64,000 nt of DNA from VXNF01 sp965220035 (GTDB lineage Bacteria > Actinomycetota > Acidimicrobiia > Acidimicrobiales > CATQHL01): NCBI GenBank assembly GCA_965220035.1, contig CBDCPC010000001.1, positions 1,178,001 to 1,242,000 of the forward strand, written 5' to 3'. The position numbers were made by a program, and so were the translations under genes. This document shows, piece by piece, positions 17,209-26,035 of this stretch (its first letter is position 1; each line of letters opens with the position of its first letter). The notes beneath the pieces were generated by a model that saw only the letters and a list, made by a program, of their open reading frames with translations, was not told where the DNA came from and searched no databases.

Positions 17209-18741
17209 TTGCGCGTCGAGAACCTGCTCACCCAGAACGCGCTGCGCCACCGGTCGCGCCTGCTTCTCTCGACAGGCTCGACGCAGCGAACCTACGCGGA
17301 CGTGGACGTTCGCTCCAACAAGATCGCCAACTTCCTCTCCAGCCGGTCGTCCGGCCCCGGTGAGCGGGTTGCGGTGATCCTTCCCAACGGCGTCGAACTC
17401 GTCGAGTTGATGTTCGCGGCCGCCAAGGCCAACACGGTCCTGGTACCGATCAACCCGAGCCTGTCGTACGCCGAGTCGCAGATGATTCTGGACGACTGCG
17501 CCGCCCGCGTGGTCGTCAGCACCGCAGATGTCGTCGACGCACTAGCGGACGAGGTCGTATCCGACACCCTTCTTGTCACGATCGGTCCACAGCGCCCGCC
17601 CACCGGGGGCGTCGCACAAGGGAGGATCGCATACGAGGACATACTCCGTTCCGCTTCGGCTGCGTGGCAACCGTCGGGACATCGCTCCGATCTGGACATC
17701 TGGCTGCTCGGCTACACGTCCGGGACCACGGGGCGCCCGAAGGGCGCGTGCCTGTCACATCGCGCGAAGACCCTCTGCTCGGTCGTCGAGGTCGTGGAGT
17801 TCGGCACGAGTGGCACCGACCGCGCCCTCATCAACACCCCGATGTTTCACGCCCACGCTCTCGTCAACATCCTGATGCTGACCTCCGTGGGGGGCTCGAT
17901 CCTCATCGCCGACCGCTTCGACGCCGAGCAGACGCTGCGACTCGTGGCCGAGCAGCGCATCACGGAGTTGTCGATGGTCCCGACGATGTACCGGCGGGTC
18001 CTCGCTGCGACCGGCGGGCGCAGCGTCGATCTGAGCTCGATCCGGGTGGCTCGTAGCACCGGTGCCCGGCTGTCGCCCGATCTGGGAGCCGAGATCCAGG
18101 AGGTCTTCGGAGCGGACTCGCTGCACGTGCTCTACGGCGCCACCGAGGCCGGTCCGGTCTCGAATCTGCGCTCCGACCTTTTTGGGGAGAAGTCCGATTC
18201 CGTGGGGCTGCCGTTCCTGGGCGTGGACGTCGAGGCCCGCGACGCCGACGGCATGACGTTGGAGCCGGGTCGGACGGGTGAGGTCTTCGTGCGCAGCCCC
18301 TACATCTTCTCCGGCTACCACGGCTCCGACTGGCGCAGCGCCGGCGGAGGGTACGAGCGGTGGATCACGCTCGGCGATCTCGGTACGGTCGATGCGGACG
18401 GGTTCCTGTTCCTGTACGGCCGCTCGGGGGATGTCATCATCAGCGGCGGTGAGAACGTCTCGGCGAGAGAGATCGAGGACACCTTGACGCTCCACCCCGC
18501 CGTCACCGAGGCCGCGGTGATCGGTGTGCCGGACGAAGACTGGGGGGAGCGGGTCAAGGCCTTCATCGAGCCCACACCCGGCGCTACGGTCACTCTCGAG
18601 AGCCTGGCGGTGTTCTGCAGCGAGCGGCTCGCGGGCTACAAGCGACCCAAGGAGTTCGAAGTCGTGTCGTCCCTGCCGAGGAACGCAATGGGCAAGGTCG
18701 ACAAGAAGAGCCTCAAGGCAGGCGGCAGGAGTTTGGCATGA
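17209..18741 (+). CDS. AMP-dependent acyl-CoA synthetase/ligase (ANL superfamily)
   Basis: The 510-residue adenylate-forming ligase has the P-loop-like motif YTSGTTGRPKG, the ATP/AMP motif YGATEAGP, the hinge/core motif GDLGTVDADGFLFLYGRSGD and the C-terminal lysine motif PRNAMGKVDKK. It would activate a carboxylic acid as an acyl-AMP and then an acyl-CoA for the crotonases on either side. Translation starts at TTG 17209, supported by GGGGGGA 8 bases upstream. Its stop overlaps the next gene start. Confidence 0.95.
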   Translation: MRVENLLTQNALRHRSRLLLSTGSTQRTYADVDVRSNKIANFLSSRSSGPGERVAVILPNGVELVELMFAAAKANTVLVPINPSLSYAESQMILDDCAARVVVSTADVVDALADEVVSDTLLVTIGPQRPPTGGVAQGRIAYEDILRSASAAWQPSGHRSDLDIWLLGYTSGTTGRPKGACLSHRAKTLCSVVEVVEFGTSGTDRALINTPMFHAHALVNILMLTSVGGSILIADRFDAEQTLRLVAEQRITELSMVPTMYRRVLAATGGRSVDLSSIRVARSTGARLSPDLGAEIQEVFGADSLHVLYGATEAGPVSNLRSDLFGEKSDSVGLPFLGVDVEARDADGMTLEPGRTGEVFVRSPYIFSGYHGSDWRSAGGGYERWITLGDLGTVDADGFLFLYGRSGDVIISGGENVSAREIEDTLTLHPAVTEAAVIGVPDEDWGERVKAFIEPTPGATVTLESLAVFCSERLAGYKRPKEFEVVSSLPRNAMGKVDKKSLKAGGRSLA

Positions 18742-19475
18742 TGTCCGGGACCGAGCCTGGTCGGATCCGCGTCGACACCGATGACTGGCTGGGCACGGTC
18801 ACGATCGACGGCGCCACGCCGGCGAACCTGCTTGACCTGCGTATGCGCCGAGAGCTATGTGCAGGCGTTGGGGACCTGGACGCCGACCCGTCGATCCGAG
18901 CGCTCGTCCTGCGGGGGGCCGGCGACGACGCATTCTGCGCCGGCAGCGATCTCGACGAGTTGCAGCGCGGGGACGCTCAGCAACTGGCCCGGCTCCACTG
19001 GGAACTTTCGGCGCCGAGTCGTTGTGCCAAGCCCGTGATAGCGGCCGTGCGCGGGGACTGCCTCGGCACCGGACTCGAACTGGCGCTGTGCTGCGATTTC
19101 GTCATCGCTGACGTCGGCAGCCGATTCGCCCTCGGCGACATCGGACTCGGGGCCATCCCCGCAAGTGGCGGCGCCCAGCGGCTGGTGCGCACCGTGGGGA
19201 TCGTTCGGGCCAGGGACATGTTGTTGCGCGGACGATCCCTGTCAGCCTTGCGCGCGGCTGATTGGGGCCTGATCACGCGCTGCGTGTCGACCGAGGAGTG
19301 GAACGAGGCGGTCCACGGGCTCGCTGCGGAACTCGCGTCTCTGGACGCCAGGGCGGTGAAGGTGTTGAAGGAGGTCCTCAACACCGCGGAAAATGCACAC
19401 TTGACCGCCGGGCTGGACATGGAGGGGGCAGCGTACGCGCTGCTGCGCACCCGCTCGCCGGACGTGGCGCCATGA
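18738..19475 (+). CDS. Second enoyl-CoA hydratase/isomerase-family protein, atypical active site
   Basis: This is a 245-residue crotonase-fold protein with FCAGSDLDEL and GDCLGTGLELALCCD as oxyanion-hole segments. Both catalytic glutamate positions are aspartate: D134 in LGDIGLGAIP and D160 in RARDMLLRG. The fold should still bind an acyl-CoA, but the chemistry may be altered. The start ATG overlaps the acyl-CoA synthetase stop, and its own stop overlaps the monooxygenase start, so all three are translationally coupled. Confidence 0.9.
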   Translation: MMSGTEPGRIRVDTDDWLGTVTIDGATPANLLDLRMRRELCAGVGDLDADPSIRALVLRGAGDDAFCAGSDLDELQRGDAQQLARLHWELSAPSRCAKPVIAAVRGDCLGTGLELALCCDFVIADVGSRFALGDIGLGAIPASGGAQRLVRTVGIVRARDMLLRGRSLSALRAADWGLITRCVSTEEWNEAVHGLAAELASLDARAVKVLKEVLNTAENAHLTAGLDMEGAAYALLRTRSPDVAP

Positions 19476-20830
19476 CGACCATCCACCTCAACCTGTTCAC
19501 GGGGGCCTCGCCGGCGCACCAGTTCAAGGGCCAATGGAAGCACCCCGAGGATCGCACCGCCACCGGCTACCGGTCACTGGACTACTGGATCGAGATCGCC
19601 CGGACCGCCGAGCGGGGTCTGTTCGACGCGGTCTTCTTCGCCGATTCGTTCGGCCTCTATGACACCTACGGCGGCGATGAGCGCGTGGCGATCCGTCACG
19701 CCGTACAGGTCCCGGCGATCGATCCGGTGCTGCTCATACCGGCTCTGGCGTCGGCGACGACGAGCCTCGGCTTCGCGGTCACCTACAGCACGACGTACCA
19801 CTCGCCCTACCAGACCGCCAAGGTGTTCTCCTCGCTCGACCACCTCACCGGAGGACGCGTGGGGTGGAACATCGTGACGTCGTACCTCCAGAACGCGATC
19901 GCCAACGGCTTGGGCGAATCGCTGCCCCACGACGTGCGCTACGACCGGGCGGACGAGTACATGGACGTCGTCTACGAGTTGTGGGAGCGAAGTTGGGACG
20001 AGGACGCGGTCGTTCTCGACTCGGCCGGCGATGTCTTCACCGATCCCGACCGCGTCCACCGGATCGAGCACGCGGGGACGTGGTTCAACGTGCGCGGACC
20101 GCACCAGGTCGAGCCCTCGATCCAGCGCACGCCGGTCCTCTACCAAGCGGGAGCCTCCGACAAGGGGACAGAGTTCGCGGCTCGCCACGCCGAGGCGCTG
20201 TTCATCACGCCTCCCAATCTCGACCGCTGCCGTGCCTACGTCGACAGTGTGCGCGGGCTCGCTGAGCGCAACGGTCGCGACCCTTCCTCGCTCAAGATCT
20301 TCTTCGGCGTTCGGTTGATGGTCGGCGTCGACGAGGAGTCCGCCGCCGAGGACGCAGCTCTCATGCGGCGCATGGCAAGCGACGAGGGCTCGCTGGCACT
20401 CTGGTCGGGTTGGACCGGAGTCGACCTGGGCTCCCTCGATCCCGATGCCCTGCTCGCCGACATGCGGATCGAGGGGATGCAGTCGACGGCCCGAGCGTTG
20501 CAGCAGCGTGACCCCGATCGCGCCTGGACGATCCGTGACGTCCGCGAGGCGCTGGTGTCGGCCGTGTTCACGTGCCGTTTCGTGGGCTCCGCCTCCCAGG
20601 TGGCCGACGATATGGAGCGCTGGCTCGAGACCGGGATCGACGGGTTCAACCTGATGACGCCGATCCACCCGGCAGGCATCGAACGGATCGTCGATCATCT
20701 GGTCCCCGAGTTGCAGCGTCGTGGCCTCTACCGCACCGAGTACGAGTCGTCCACGCTGCGCGAGCACTACTTCGGCGCCGGCCGCTGCCGACTGCACCCC
20801 TCGCATCCAGGACGCAAGCCCACCGAGTGA
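19472..20830 (+). CDS. NtaA/SnaA/DszA-family FMN-dependent monooxygenase
   Basis: The 452-residue luciferase-like monooxygenase has the NtaA/DszA signature GGRVGWNIVTSYLQNA and FDAVFFADSFGLYD near the N-terminus. Family members are the large subunit of two-component systems that use reduced FMN to oxidise aminopolycarboxylates, sulfones or related compounds. No flavin reductase partner is encoded next to it. The ATG at 19472 overlaps the previous stop (ATGA). The open frame extends 70 codons further upstream without homology and is not part of the gene. Confidence 0.94.
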   Translation: MTTIHLNLFTGASPAHQFKGQWKHPEDRTATGYRSLDYWIEIARTAERGLFDAVFFADSFGLYDTYGGDERVAIRHAVQVPAIDPVLLIPALASATTSLGFAVTYSTTYHSPYQTAKVFSSLDHLTGGRVGWNIVTSYLQNAIANGLGESLPHDVRYDRADEYMDVVYELWERSWDEDAVVLDSAGDVFTDPDRVHRIEHAGTWFNVRGPHQVEPSIQRTPVLYQAGASDKGTEFAARHAEALFITPPNLDRCRAYVDSVRGLAERNGRDPSSLKIFFGVRLMVGVDEESAAEDAALMRRMASDEGSLALWSGWTGVDLGSLDPDALLADMRIEGMQSTARALQQRDPDRAWTIRDVREALVSAVFTCRFVGSASQVADDMERWLETGIDGFNLMTPIHPAGIERIVDHLVPELQRRGLYRTEYESSTLREHYFGAGRCRLHPSHPGRKPTE

Positions 20831-20861
20831 TGTGCCCGGCCGGCCGGCTTCGGTTCGGTCG

Positions 20862-21323
20862 CTAAGCCTGCCAGTACCCGGAGTGAACCGCCAGAGCCTC
20901 ATCCTCGAGAATGGGGCCCTCGATGAGCACGCTCTCCGCCGCATAGCCCAACACCTCGGTCGACGGGCGTCGTAGCCCGACACCGCCCATAAGGTCCTCC
21001 AGCCGGGAGGCGCGCAGACCGAACACGACATGCCGGAGACCGCCCCAGTAGAGCGCGCCACAGCACATAGCGCAGGGCTCGGTGCTGGCGTACAGCGTCG
21101 CGGAACAGCGGACCTCCGCGTCGAGTTCACGGCACGCTCGGCTGACCGCCCTCAACTCGGCGTGCTGCGTGGAGTCGCGCTCTGTCAGGACCGTGTTCAG
21201 TTCGGCTACGAGCACCTCGGAGCCGAGGGCGACGAGCGCACCGAAAGGCATGTTTCCTGCCTCCACGGCCTCGCGGGAGAGGCGGATGGCTGCACGTATC
21301 AGCTGGGCGTGATCGATTGACAT
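20862..21323 (-). CDS. Cytidine/guanine-type nucleoside or nucleobase deaminase
   Basis: The 153-residue zinc deaminase has the classic ligands H54-A-E56 (HAELRAV) and C84/C87 (PCAMCCGA). Family members deaminate guanine, cytosine, related bases or tRNA adenosine. Length and the NMPFGA start fit the guanine deaminase/CMP-dCMP branch best. The gene follows the ABC permease stop by only 3 bases, so it belongs to the importer operon. This hints that the imported solute is an amino-substituted N-heterocycle (inference). Confidence 0.9.
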   Translation of the reverse strand: MSIDHAQLIRAAIRLSREAVEAGNMPFGALVALGSEVLVAELNTVLTERDSTQHAELRAVSRACRELDAEVRCSATLYASTEPCAMCCGALYWGGLRHVVFGLRASRLEDLMGGVGLRRPSTEVLGYAAESVLIEGPILEDEALAVHSGYWQA

Positions 21324-21326
21324 GGT

Positions 21327-22121
21327 CTAGCTCATCCGGCGGGCAACGATCGCGTCCAAGCGCTGCGCCAGACGGTAGAAGACGACGCCGATGACGGCAC
21401 TGAAGATTGACACTCCCCACAATCGCGCCGTATCCAGGAAAGCCAGAGCCTGGATGTACTCGTTGCCGATGCCGTCGGCTCCCGTGAGGAACTCCGCGAT
21501 GATCGCCACCAGGAAGGTGATGCCGGCCGTCAGTTGCAGGGCGCTGAAGTAGCTGGGAACCGCACCCGGCAGGTGAATGAACCACAGGCGCCTGAGCCGG
21601 GTCGAGCCGAACGCCCGCGCCACCCGTTCCGCCGAGATCGGGGTGGCCGCGACGGACGTTGACACCAGTACGAAGGCTGGGAAGAGGGCCACGATGGTGG
21701 TGATCGTGTAGACCGACTTCGCCTCGCCGGCTCCGAAGATCTTCGTGAGGATCGGCACCATCATGACGATCGGGAACGAGCGAAGCAGCAGGAGGGCCGG
21801 CGACGAGAGGCCGGTGAGGATCCTGGACAGTCCGGTCGCCAACGCCACCAACGCGCCGATCGTCGTCCCGACCACCCACCCGAACAGCGCCGCACCCAGC
21901 GTGGGTACCGCGGCCCGCAGGTACAGGCCCGGCTCGTCGACCATGTCGCGCACGATGTCCGCCGGTCCCGGCTGGACGAGCAGGCTGGTGTCGTGGGTCC
22001 AGATCCACACCTGCCAGAACACCAGCACTCCGAGGATCGCCCAGGAGCGCCGGGAAAATCGCAGCAGTATCCGCACCGGTCGCAGACGGCCGACGTGCGC
22101 GAGCGAGAGCGTGTGCTCCAT
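21327..22121 (-). CDS. ABC transporter permease (SsuC/TauC type)
   Basis: This 264-residue permease of the nitrate/sulfonate/pyrimidine class has hydrophobic helices from about residue 25 and the EAA loop near ERVARAFGSTRLRRLWFIHLPG. The ATG at 22121 overlaps the previous permease stop (TGATG) and has AGGAG 9 bases upstream; the frame upstream is non-coding. It pairs with the second permease, giving an asymmetric two-permease importer. Confidence 0.92.
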   Translation of the reverse strand: MEHTLSLAHVGRLRPVRILLRFSRRSWAILGVLVFWQVWIWTHDTSLLVQPGPADIVRDMVDEPGLYLRAAVPTLGAALFGWVVGTTIGALVALATGLSRILTGLSSPALLLLRSFPIVMMVPILTKIFGAGEAKSVYTITTIVALFPAFVLVSTSVAATPISAERVARAFGSTRLRRLWFIHLPGAVPSYFSALQLTAGITFLVAIIAEFLTGADGIGNEYIQALAFLDTARLWGVSIFSAVIGVVFYRLAQRLDAIVARRMS

Positions 22122-22882
22122 CAGAGTGCTCTCCTGCGCAGCACGATTGCCAGTCCGCCGCTGATGAATCCGTAGGCCACGGCGGACAGCAGCGTGGCGA
22201 CCACCGCGGCGGCCCACAGCTGTTCGAGCTGGTTGTTCAGCACCGAGGCGTAGATCAGCACCCCGAGCCCGGTCTCGGTGCCGAACCACTCACCGATGAC
22301 CGCCCCGATCACAGCCGCGGGTGCCCCCAGGCGAAGCCCGTCCAGCAGCGACGGGATGGCGTTCGGGAACAGCATCCAGCGAATCGACAGCACGTGGGTC
22401 GCACCGAAGGCGCTCCCCACGTCGGAATAGGTCTTCGGCGCACCCAGCAGACCACGAGAGACGCTCAGCCACACCGGGTAGGCCGATAGCACAGCGGCCG
22501 CGTACAGCGGGGCCAGTTGCCGGCCGACGGTCACGATGAGGATCGGCGCGTAGGCGATGATCGGTATGGCACGCCCCGCGGTCATGGCCGCCTCGATGCC
22601 TTCGCGCGTCCGGCGGAACGTGACCCCCACGAGCGCGATCGCCACACCGCATGCCGCGCCCACGGCCAGTCCCCGGAAGGCGGCGTCGGCCGTCGCCCGT
22701 GCCGAGCGGCCGATCACCGCGTTCTTCTGGGAGTCGAACAGCCTCCCCAGAACGTCCGACAGCGGTGGCCAGGCCGATGGGAACACCTCGAAGCGCCCGA
22801 TGAGTTCCCAGGCACCGAGCAGGATGGCGCACCCTGCGACGAAGGGGACGACCTTCACCACAACGGTGCGCGCGCCTCGCAC
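22121..22882 (-). CDS. ABC transporter permease (SsuC/TauC type), second subunit
   Basis: This is a 253-residue integral membrane permease with the coupling-loop pattern YSDVGSAFGATHVLSIRWMLFPNAIPS. Its GTG start at 22882 overlaps the ATPase stop by one base (TAGTG). It has the same family and operon as the next permease. Two non-identical permeases suggest a heterodimeric channel. Confidence 0.91.
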   Translation of the reverse strand: MRGARTVVVKVVPFVAGCAILLGAWELIGRFEVFPSAWPPLSDVLGRLFDSQKNAVIGRSARATADAAFRGLAVGAACGVAIALVGVTFRRTREGIEAAMTAGRAIPIIAYAPILIVTVGRQLAPLYAAAVLSAYPVWLSVSRGLLGAPKTYSDVGSAFGATHVLSIRWMLFPNAIPSLLDGLRLGAPAAVIGAVIGEWFGTETGLGVLIYASVLNNQLEQLWAAAVVATLLSAVAYGFISGGLAIVLRRRAL

Positions 22883-23673
22883 TATTCGAGGCGTCCCTCG
22901 CTGGCGGTGATCCCGGCAGCGTCGTCGAGGGCGAGGCTCACCGTCTCGCAGAGCGCCTTGAACTCCCGCGACAGCGAGTACCGATGATCACGGGGCCGCT
23001 CGGCGTCGACAACGAACTTCGCCGCGATCCGTCCGGGGCGGGACTGCATCACGTAGACCCGATCACCGAGCAGCACCGCCTCCTCCACGGAGTGGGTGAC
23101 GAGGATCGCGGTCGTCCTCAACTCGATCCAGATCCGCTGCATCTCGAGGTTCAGGATGCGCCTCGTGACCAGATCCAGAGCGCCGAACGGCTCGTCCAGC
23201 AGCAGCAACTCGGGGCTGAGGGCGACCGCCCGGGCGATCGACACGCGTTGGCGCATCCCCCCGGAGAGCTGCCCGGGGCGCGACGAACCGAAGTCGCTCA
23301 GACCCATCAGTCTCACGAGGCTGTCGACCCGCTCCCAGTCGGGTTGCATCCCGGCGAGCTTGAACGGCAGGGCGACGTTCTTGCGAACCGACAGCCACGC
23401 CATGAGGGCGTGATCCTGGAACGCGATACCGATCTCGTGGGCGCGGGCAACCTCCCTGGGGGCGCGCCCGTCGATGACCAACTCGCCGGCCGACGGCTCC
23501 TCGATCCCCGCCAGCAGGCGCAGCAGGGTCGACTTGCCGCAGCCCGACGGGCCCACCAGCGCCACGTACTCGCCGGGCTCGACCCGGAGGTCGACGCCGG
23601 CCAAGGCCTCGACACGGCCCTGGCCAGATCCGTACGACTTCGTGACGCCGCGGATGACGACGTTCTTGCTCAT
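22882..23673 (-). CDS. ABC transporter ATP-binding protein (SsuB/TauB type)
   Basis: The 263-residue ATPase has an intact Walker A (GPSGCGKST), signature LSGGMRQR, Walker B (LLLLDEPFGALD) and switch histidine (LVTHSVEEA). The family energises uptake of sulfonates, nitrate, taurine, thiamine precursors or riboflavin-like solutes. It is separated from the binding-protein gene by a 66-base spacer with two hairpins. Confidence 0.94.
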   Translation of the reverse strand: MSKNVVIRGVTKSYGSGQGRVEALAGVDLRVEPGEYVALVGPSGCGKSTLLRLLAGIEEPSAGELVIDGRAPREVARAHEIGIAFQDHALMAWLSVRKNVALPFKLAGMQPDWERVDSLVRLMGLSDFGSSRPGQLSGGMRQRVSIARAVALSPELLLLDEPFGALDLVTRRILNLEMQRIWIELRTTAILVTHSVEEAVLLGDRVYVMQSRPGRIAAKFVVDAERPRDHRYSLSREFKALCETVSLALDDAAGITASEGRLE

Positions 23674-23699
23674 CTCACCACTCTCGCGCGCCGCGCCTG

Positions 23700-23738
23700 C
23701 ACCGGAGCGGACGCTCCGGTGGCCCGGCCACTGCCGGG
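23700..23738. terminator. Two hairpins between binding-protein and ATPase genes
   Basis: CACCGGAGCG (23700-23709) pairs perfectly with CGCTCCGGTG (23712-23721). CCCGGC (23723-23728) pairs with GCCGGG (23733-23738). No T-run follows on the coding (minus) strand. They probably stabilise or partially end the mRNA of the upstream binding-protein gene so that it is made in excess over the membrane subunits. Confidence 0.55.
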
Positions 23739-23739
23739 T

Positions 23740-24969
23740 TCAGCCTCCGAGCAGCGCCAGGGCGTCGGTGATGATCGAGTTGTCGATGTACGGCCCGATG
23801 TCGGTGGGGACCTCGAATCCTGCTGTCTTCAGGCCGGTGTAGACTGGACCCTCGAGATACTCCTCGCTTACCCAGAACAGGCCGTTCGCATCGGTCAGTT
23901 CGCTCGTCATGAGGGGCAGTTGCAACTCATTGATGCGCATCTCGGTGGCGAGATCCAGCCCGAGGTCGGCCCCGTACTCATTGACCGCCAGGTTCGACCC
24001 GACGGTGATGTCCTCGGCGTTGTCGGTCCATCCCCGAATCAGCGCTGCCATGAAACCGACGGCGGCGTCACGGTTCGCCTCGAGCCAGTCACGCCTCGTG
24101 AACACGACGTGGGTGTACTGCGGAAGCCCGAAGTCGCTGAGGCTGACGGCGAAGTAGTCCTCGCCCGCCACCATGCCGTGCTGCACCTCCAGGGTGACCG
24201 GCTGGCTGAAGATGAAGGCCGAGTAGGCGTCGCCGTCACCGTCGACAAGAGGCTGGATGTCGAACCCCGCGGGGACGAACTCGTAGTCGGGATCTCCGAG
24301 GTCGTTGATCGTAAACAGGGCGTCGATGAGGCGCGGGATCGTGGGCTGTCCCAGGATCGTGGCGCCGATGAGATCCTCGGGAACCAGTACCGGACGGTCA
24401 GCCAGGGAAACCAGGCCGAGTGGATCCTTCTGGTACTTGGTCCCGATGATCACGAGATCGTTGCCCTCGTTGATGGCGGTGAACAGGTTGATCAGCCCCG
24501 CTGACATGCCGACTTGGGCATCGCCGGCAATGACCGAGACGACCGCGTCGGGTGCGTTGAAGCCACCCGCGTTGACGGTCAGATTGACGCCGTTGCTCTC
24601 GAAATAGCCGCGGTCGAGACCGATGAACGTCCCGGAGAACTGCGAGTTCTTGATCCACGGCAGCGCCAGCGTCATGTCGGTGGGCTCCATGGGCTCTGGG
24701 GGCGGCGGCGCGGGCGCGGGCTCCGGGGGTGGCGCCGGTGCGGGCTCCGGGGGTGCCGGTGCCGGTTCGGGCGGCGCGGGTGCGGGTTCCGGTGGTGCCG
24801 GTGCGGGCTCGGGCTCCGGCGGTGGCGCAGCCGGCTCCTCCGCAGCCGGTGCAGGCGCCGGCGGTGGCGCGGCCGGCTCAGCGTCCTCGCCGTCGTCGCC
24901 GCACGCCGCGGCAACGAGGCCCATCGTGGCCAAAACGGCCAAACACAAGAACAAGAAGTTCCGCTTCAT
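23740..24969 (-). CDS. NMT1/THI5-like ABC transporter solute-binding lipoprotein
   Basis: The 409-residue lipoprotein has the lipobox VAAACGDD, then about 65 residues of Pro/Ala/Glu repeats (PEPAPAPP-like, encoded at about 24690-24880), then the binding domain. Domain features are LDRGYFESNGVNLTV, GDAQVGMSAGLINLF and VFTRRDWLEANRD. The NMT1/THI5-like family binds pyrimidine thiamine precursors, sulfonates, nitrate or riboflavin. It heads the importer operon that ends in a deaminase. The start ATG at 24969 has GGGGGACCCC just upstream. Confidence 0.92.
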   Translation of the reverse strand: MKRNFLFLCLAVLATMGLVAAACGDDGEDAEPAAPPPAPAPAAEEPAAPPPEPEPAPAPPEPAPAPPEPAPAPPEPAPAPPPEPAPAPPPPEPMEPTDMTLALPWIKNSQFSGTFIGLDRGYFESNGVNLTVNAGGFNAPDAVVSVIAGDAQVGMSAGLINLFTAINEGNDLVIIGTKYQKDPLGLVSLADRPVLVPEDLIGATILGQPTIPRLIDALFTINDLGDPDYEFVPAGFDIQPLVDGDGDAYSAFIFSQPVTLEVQHGMVAGEDYFAVSLSDFGLPQYTHVVFTRRDWLEANRDAAVGFMAALIRGWTDNAEDITVGSNLAVNEYGADLGLDLATEMRINELQLPLMTSELTDANGLFWVSEEYLEGPVYTGLKTAGFEVPTDIGPYIDNSIITDALALLGG

Positions 24970-25101
24970 GGGGTCCCCCTTCCCCTGGTGAACCCGAACG
25001 GGTCACCATGATTGCTGCCGGCAAATATAGTCACTGGCGAGAGGGGCTGGTCGTGACCGGTGCCGGCCGTTGGTCGCGCCGGTCGACCAGAAGGAGGTTC
25101 C

Positions 25102-26004
25102 ATGCTCTCGCCTCCAGTCATCGACATCACCCCGATCCGCAGTTCGAGCGACGAAGCGGGTGCGGCGGCATGCATCGAGGCGTTGCACAGCGCGTGCACC
25201 GAGTTCGGATTCTTCGCCGTCACCGGTCACGGCCTCGACGAGTCCATGGACGCGTTGTTCGAGATGGCACATGCCTTCGGCCGACTTCCGGCAGCCGAGA
25301 AGGAAGCCATCCCCCGAGTCGACGCGCACGGCTACGGCACCAACGGCCCGGTCGAATACATCGACATGGACTTGAGGGGTGGGCGACCGCTTCCGGACAT
25401 CCACGGCTTCGAAAAGGCGATCAGGACCTACCAGCGGGAAGCGCTCGAGGTGACAGCAGCGATTCTGCGCTCGCTTGCCGTGGCGCTCGAGCTGCCGGCC
25501 TCCTTCTTCACCGACCACATGACCGAGCCGCAGGTTCGTATGCGCCTGTTCTTCTACCGTGCGGCGCCGCCCAACCACGACGGGTCGTGGCGCGTGCTGC
25601 AGAGACCGCACACCGATTTCGGGCTGATCACTCTGCTGGCCACTGACGGAAACCCGGGCCTCGAGATCAAACCGCTCGGCGGTGAGTGGACACCCCTCGT
25701 GGCTCCCTATGGGCAACTGATCGTCAATCTCGGTGACATGCTGGCCCGCTGGACCAATCACCGCTACCAATCGACGCCACATCGCGCCGTCGTTCCGCCC
25801 CACCGCGAGCGCCTGTCGATTCCGTTCTTCGTCAACCCGAACCCTGACGCCGAGATCGCGTCGGTACCGAGTTGCATCACGCCCGAGAACCCCCTGCGCT
25901 ACGAACCGGTGAAGGCGGGCGATTTCCTGGCATCGAGGCTCGCAGGCAGGAACGAACTCTACGTGGACATCGACGAGGGGCCGCCCCGCTTCGGAACCGG
26001 CTGA
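25102..26004 (+). CDS. Isopenicillin N synthase-like 2-oxoglutarate/Fe(II) dioxygenase
   Basis: This 300-residue non-haem iron oxygenase has its iron ligands at H170 and D172 (RPHTDFG) and H227 (STPHRAV). The 2-oxoglutarate-binding R-x-S is at R237/S239 (RLSIPFFV). The N-terminal DIOX_N region holds GFFAVTGHGLDE. The start at 25102 is preceded by a strong AAGGAGG, so the 14 codons upstream are excluded. It is divergent from the NMT1-type operon. Its substrate is unknown; relatives hydroxylate or oxidatively cyclise small metabolites. Confidence 0.93.
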   Translation: MLSPPVIDITPIRSSSDEAGAAACIEALHSACTEFGFFAVTGHGLDESMDALFEMAHAFGRLPAAEKEAIPRVDAHGYGTNGPVEYIDMDLRGGRPLPDIHGFEKAIRTYQREALEVTAAILRSLAVALELPASFFTDHMTEPQVRMRLFFYRAAPPNHDGSWRVLQRPHTDFGLITLLATDGNPGLEIKPLGGEWTPLVAPYGQLIVNLGDMLARWTNHRYQSTPHRAVVPPHRERLSIPFFVNPNPDAEIASVPSCITPENPLRYEPVKAGDFLASRLAGRNELYVDIDEGPPRFGTG

Positions 26005-26035
26005 ACGGCCGGGCGCTCTCGCCGTGTTCTGAGCC

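Noticed and set aside
20836..20850. GC palindrome CCGGCCGGCCGG between convergent genes as a terminator
   Set aside because: The self-complementary run is short, with no loop or T-run, and GC-rich palindromes of this size are expected by chance here.
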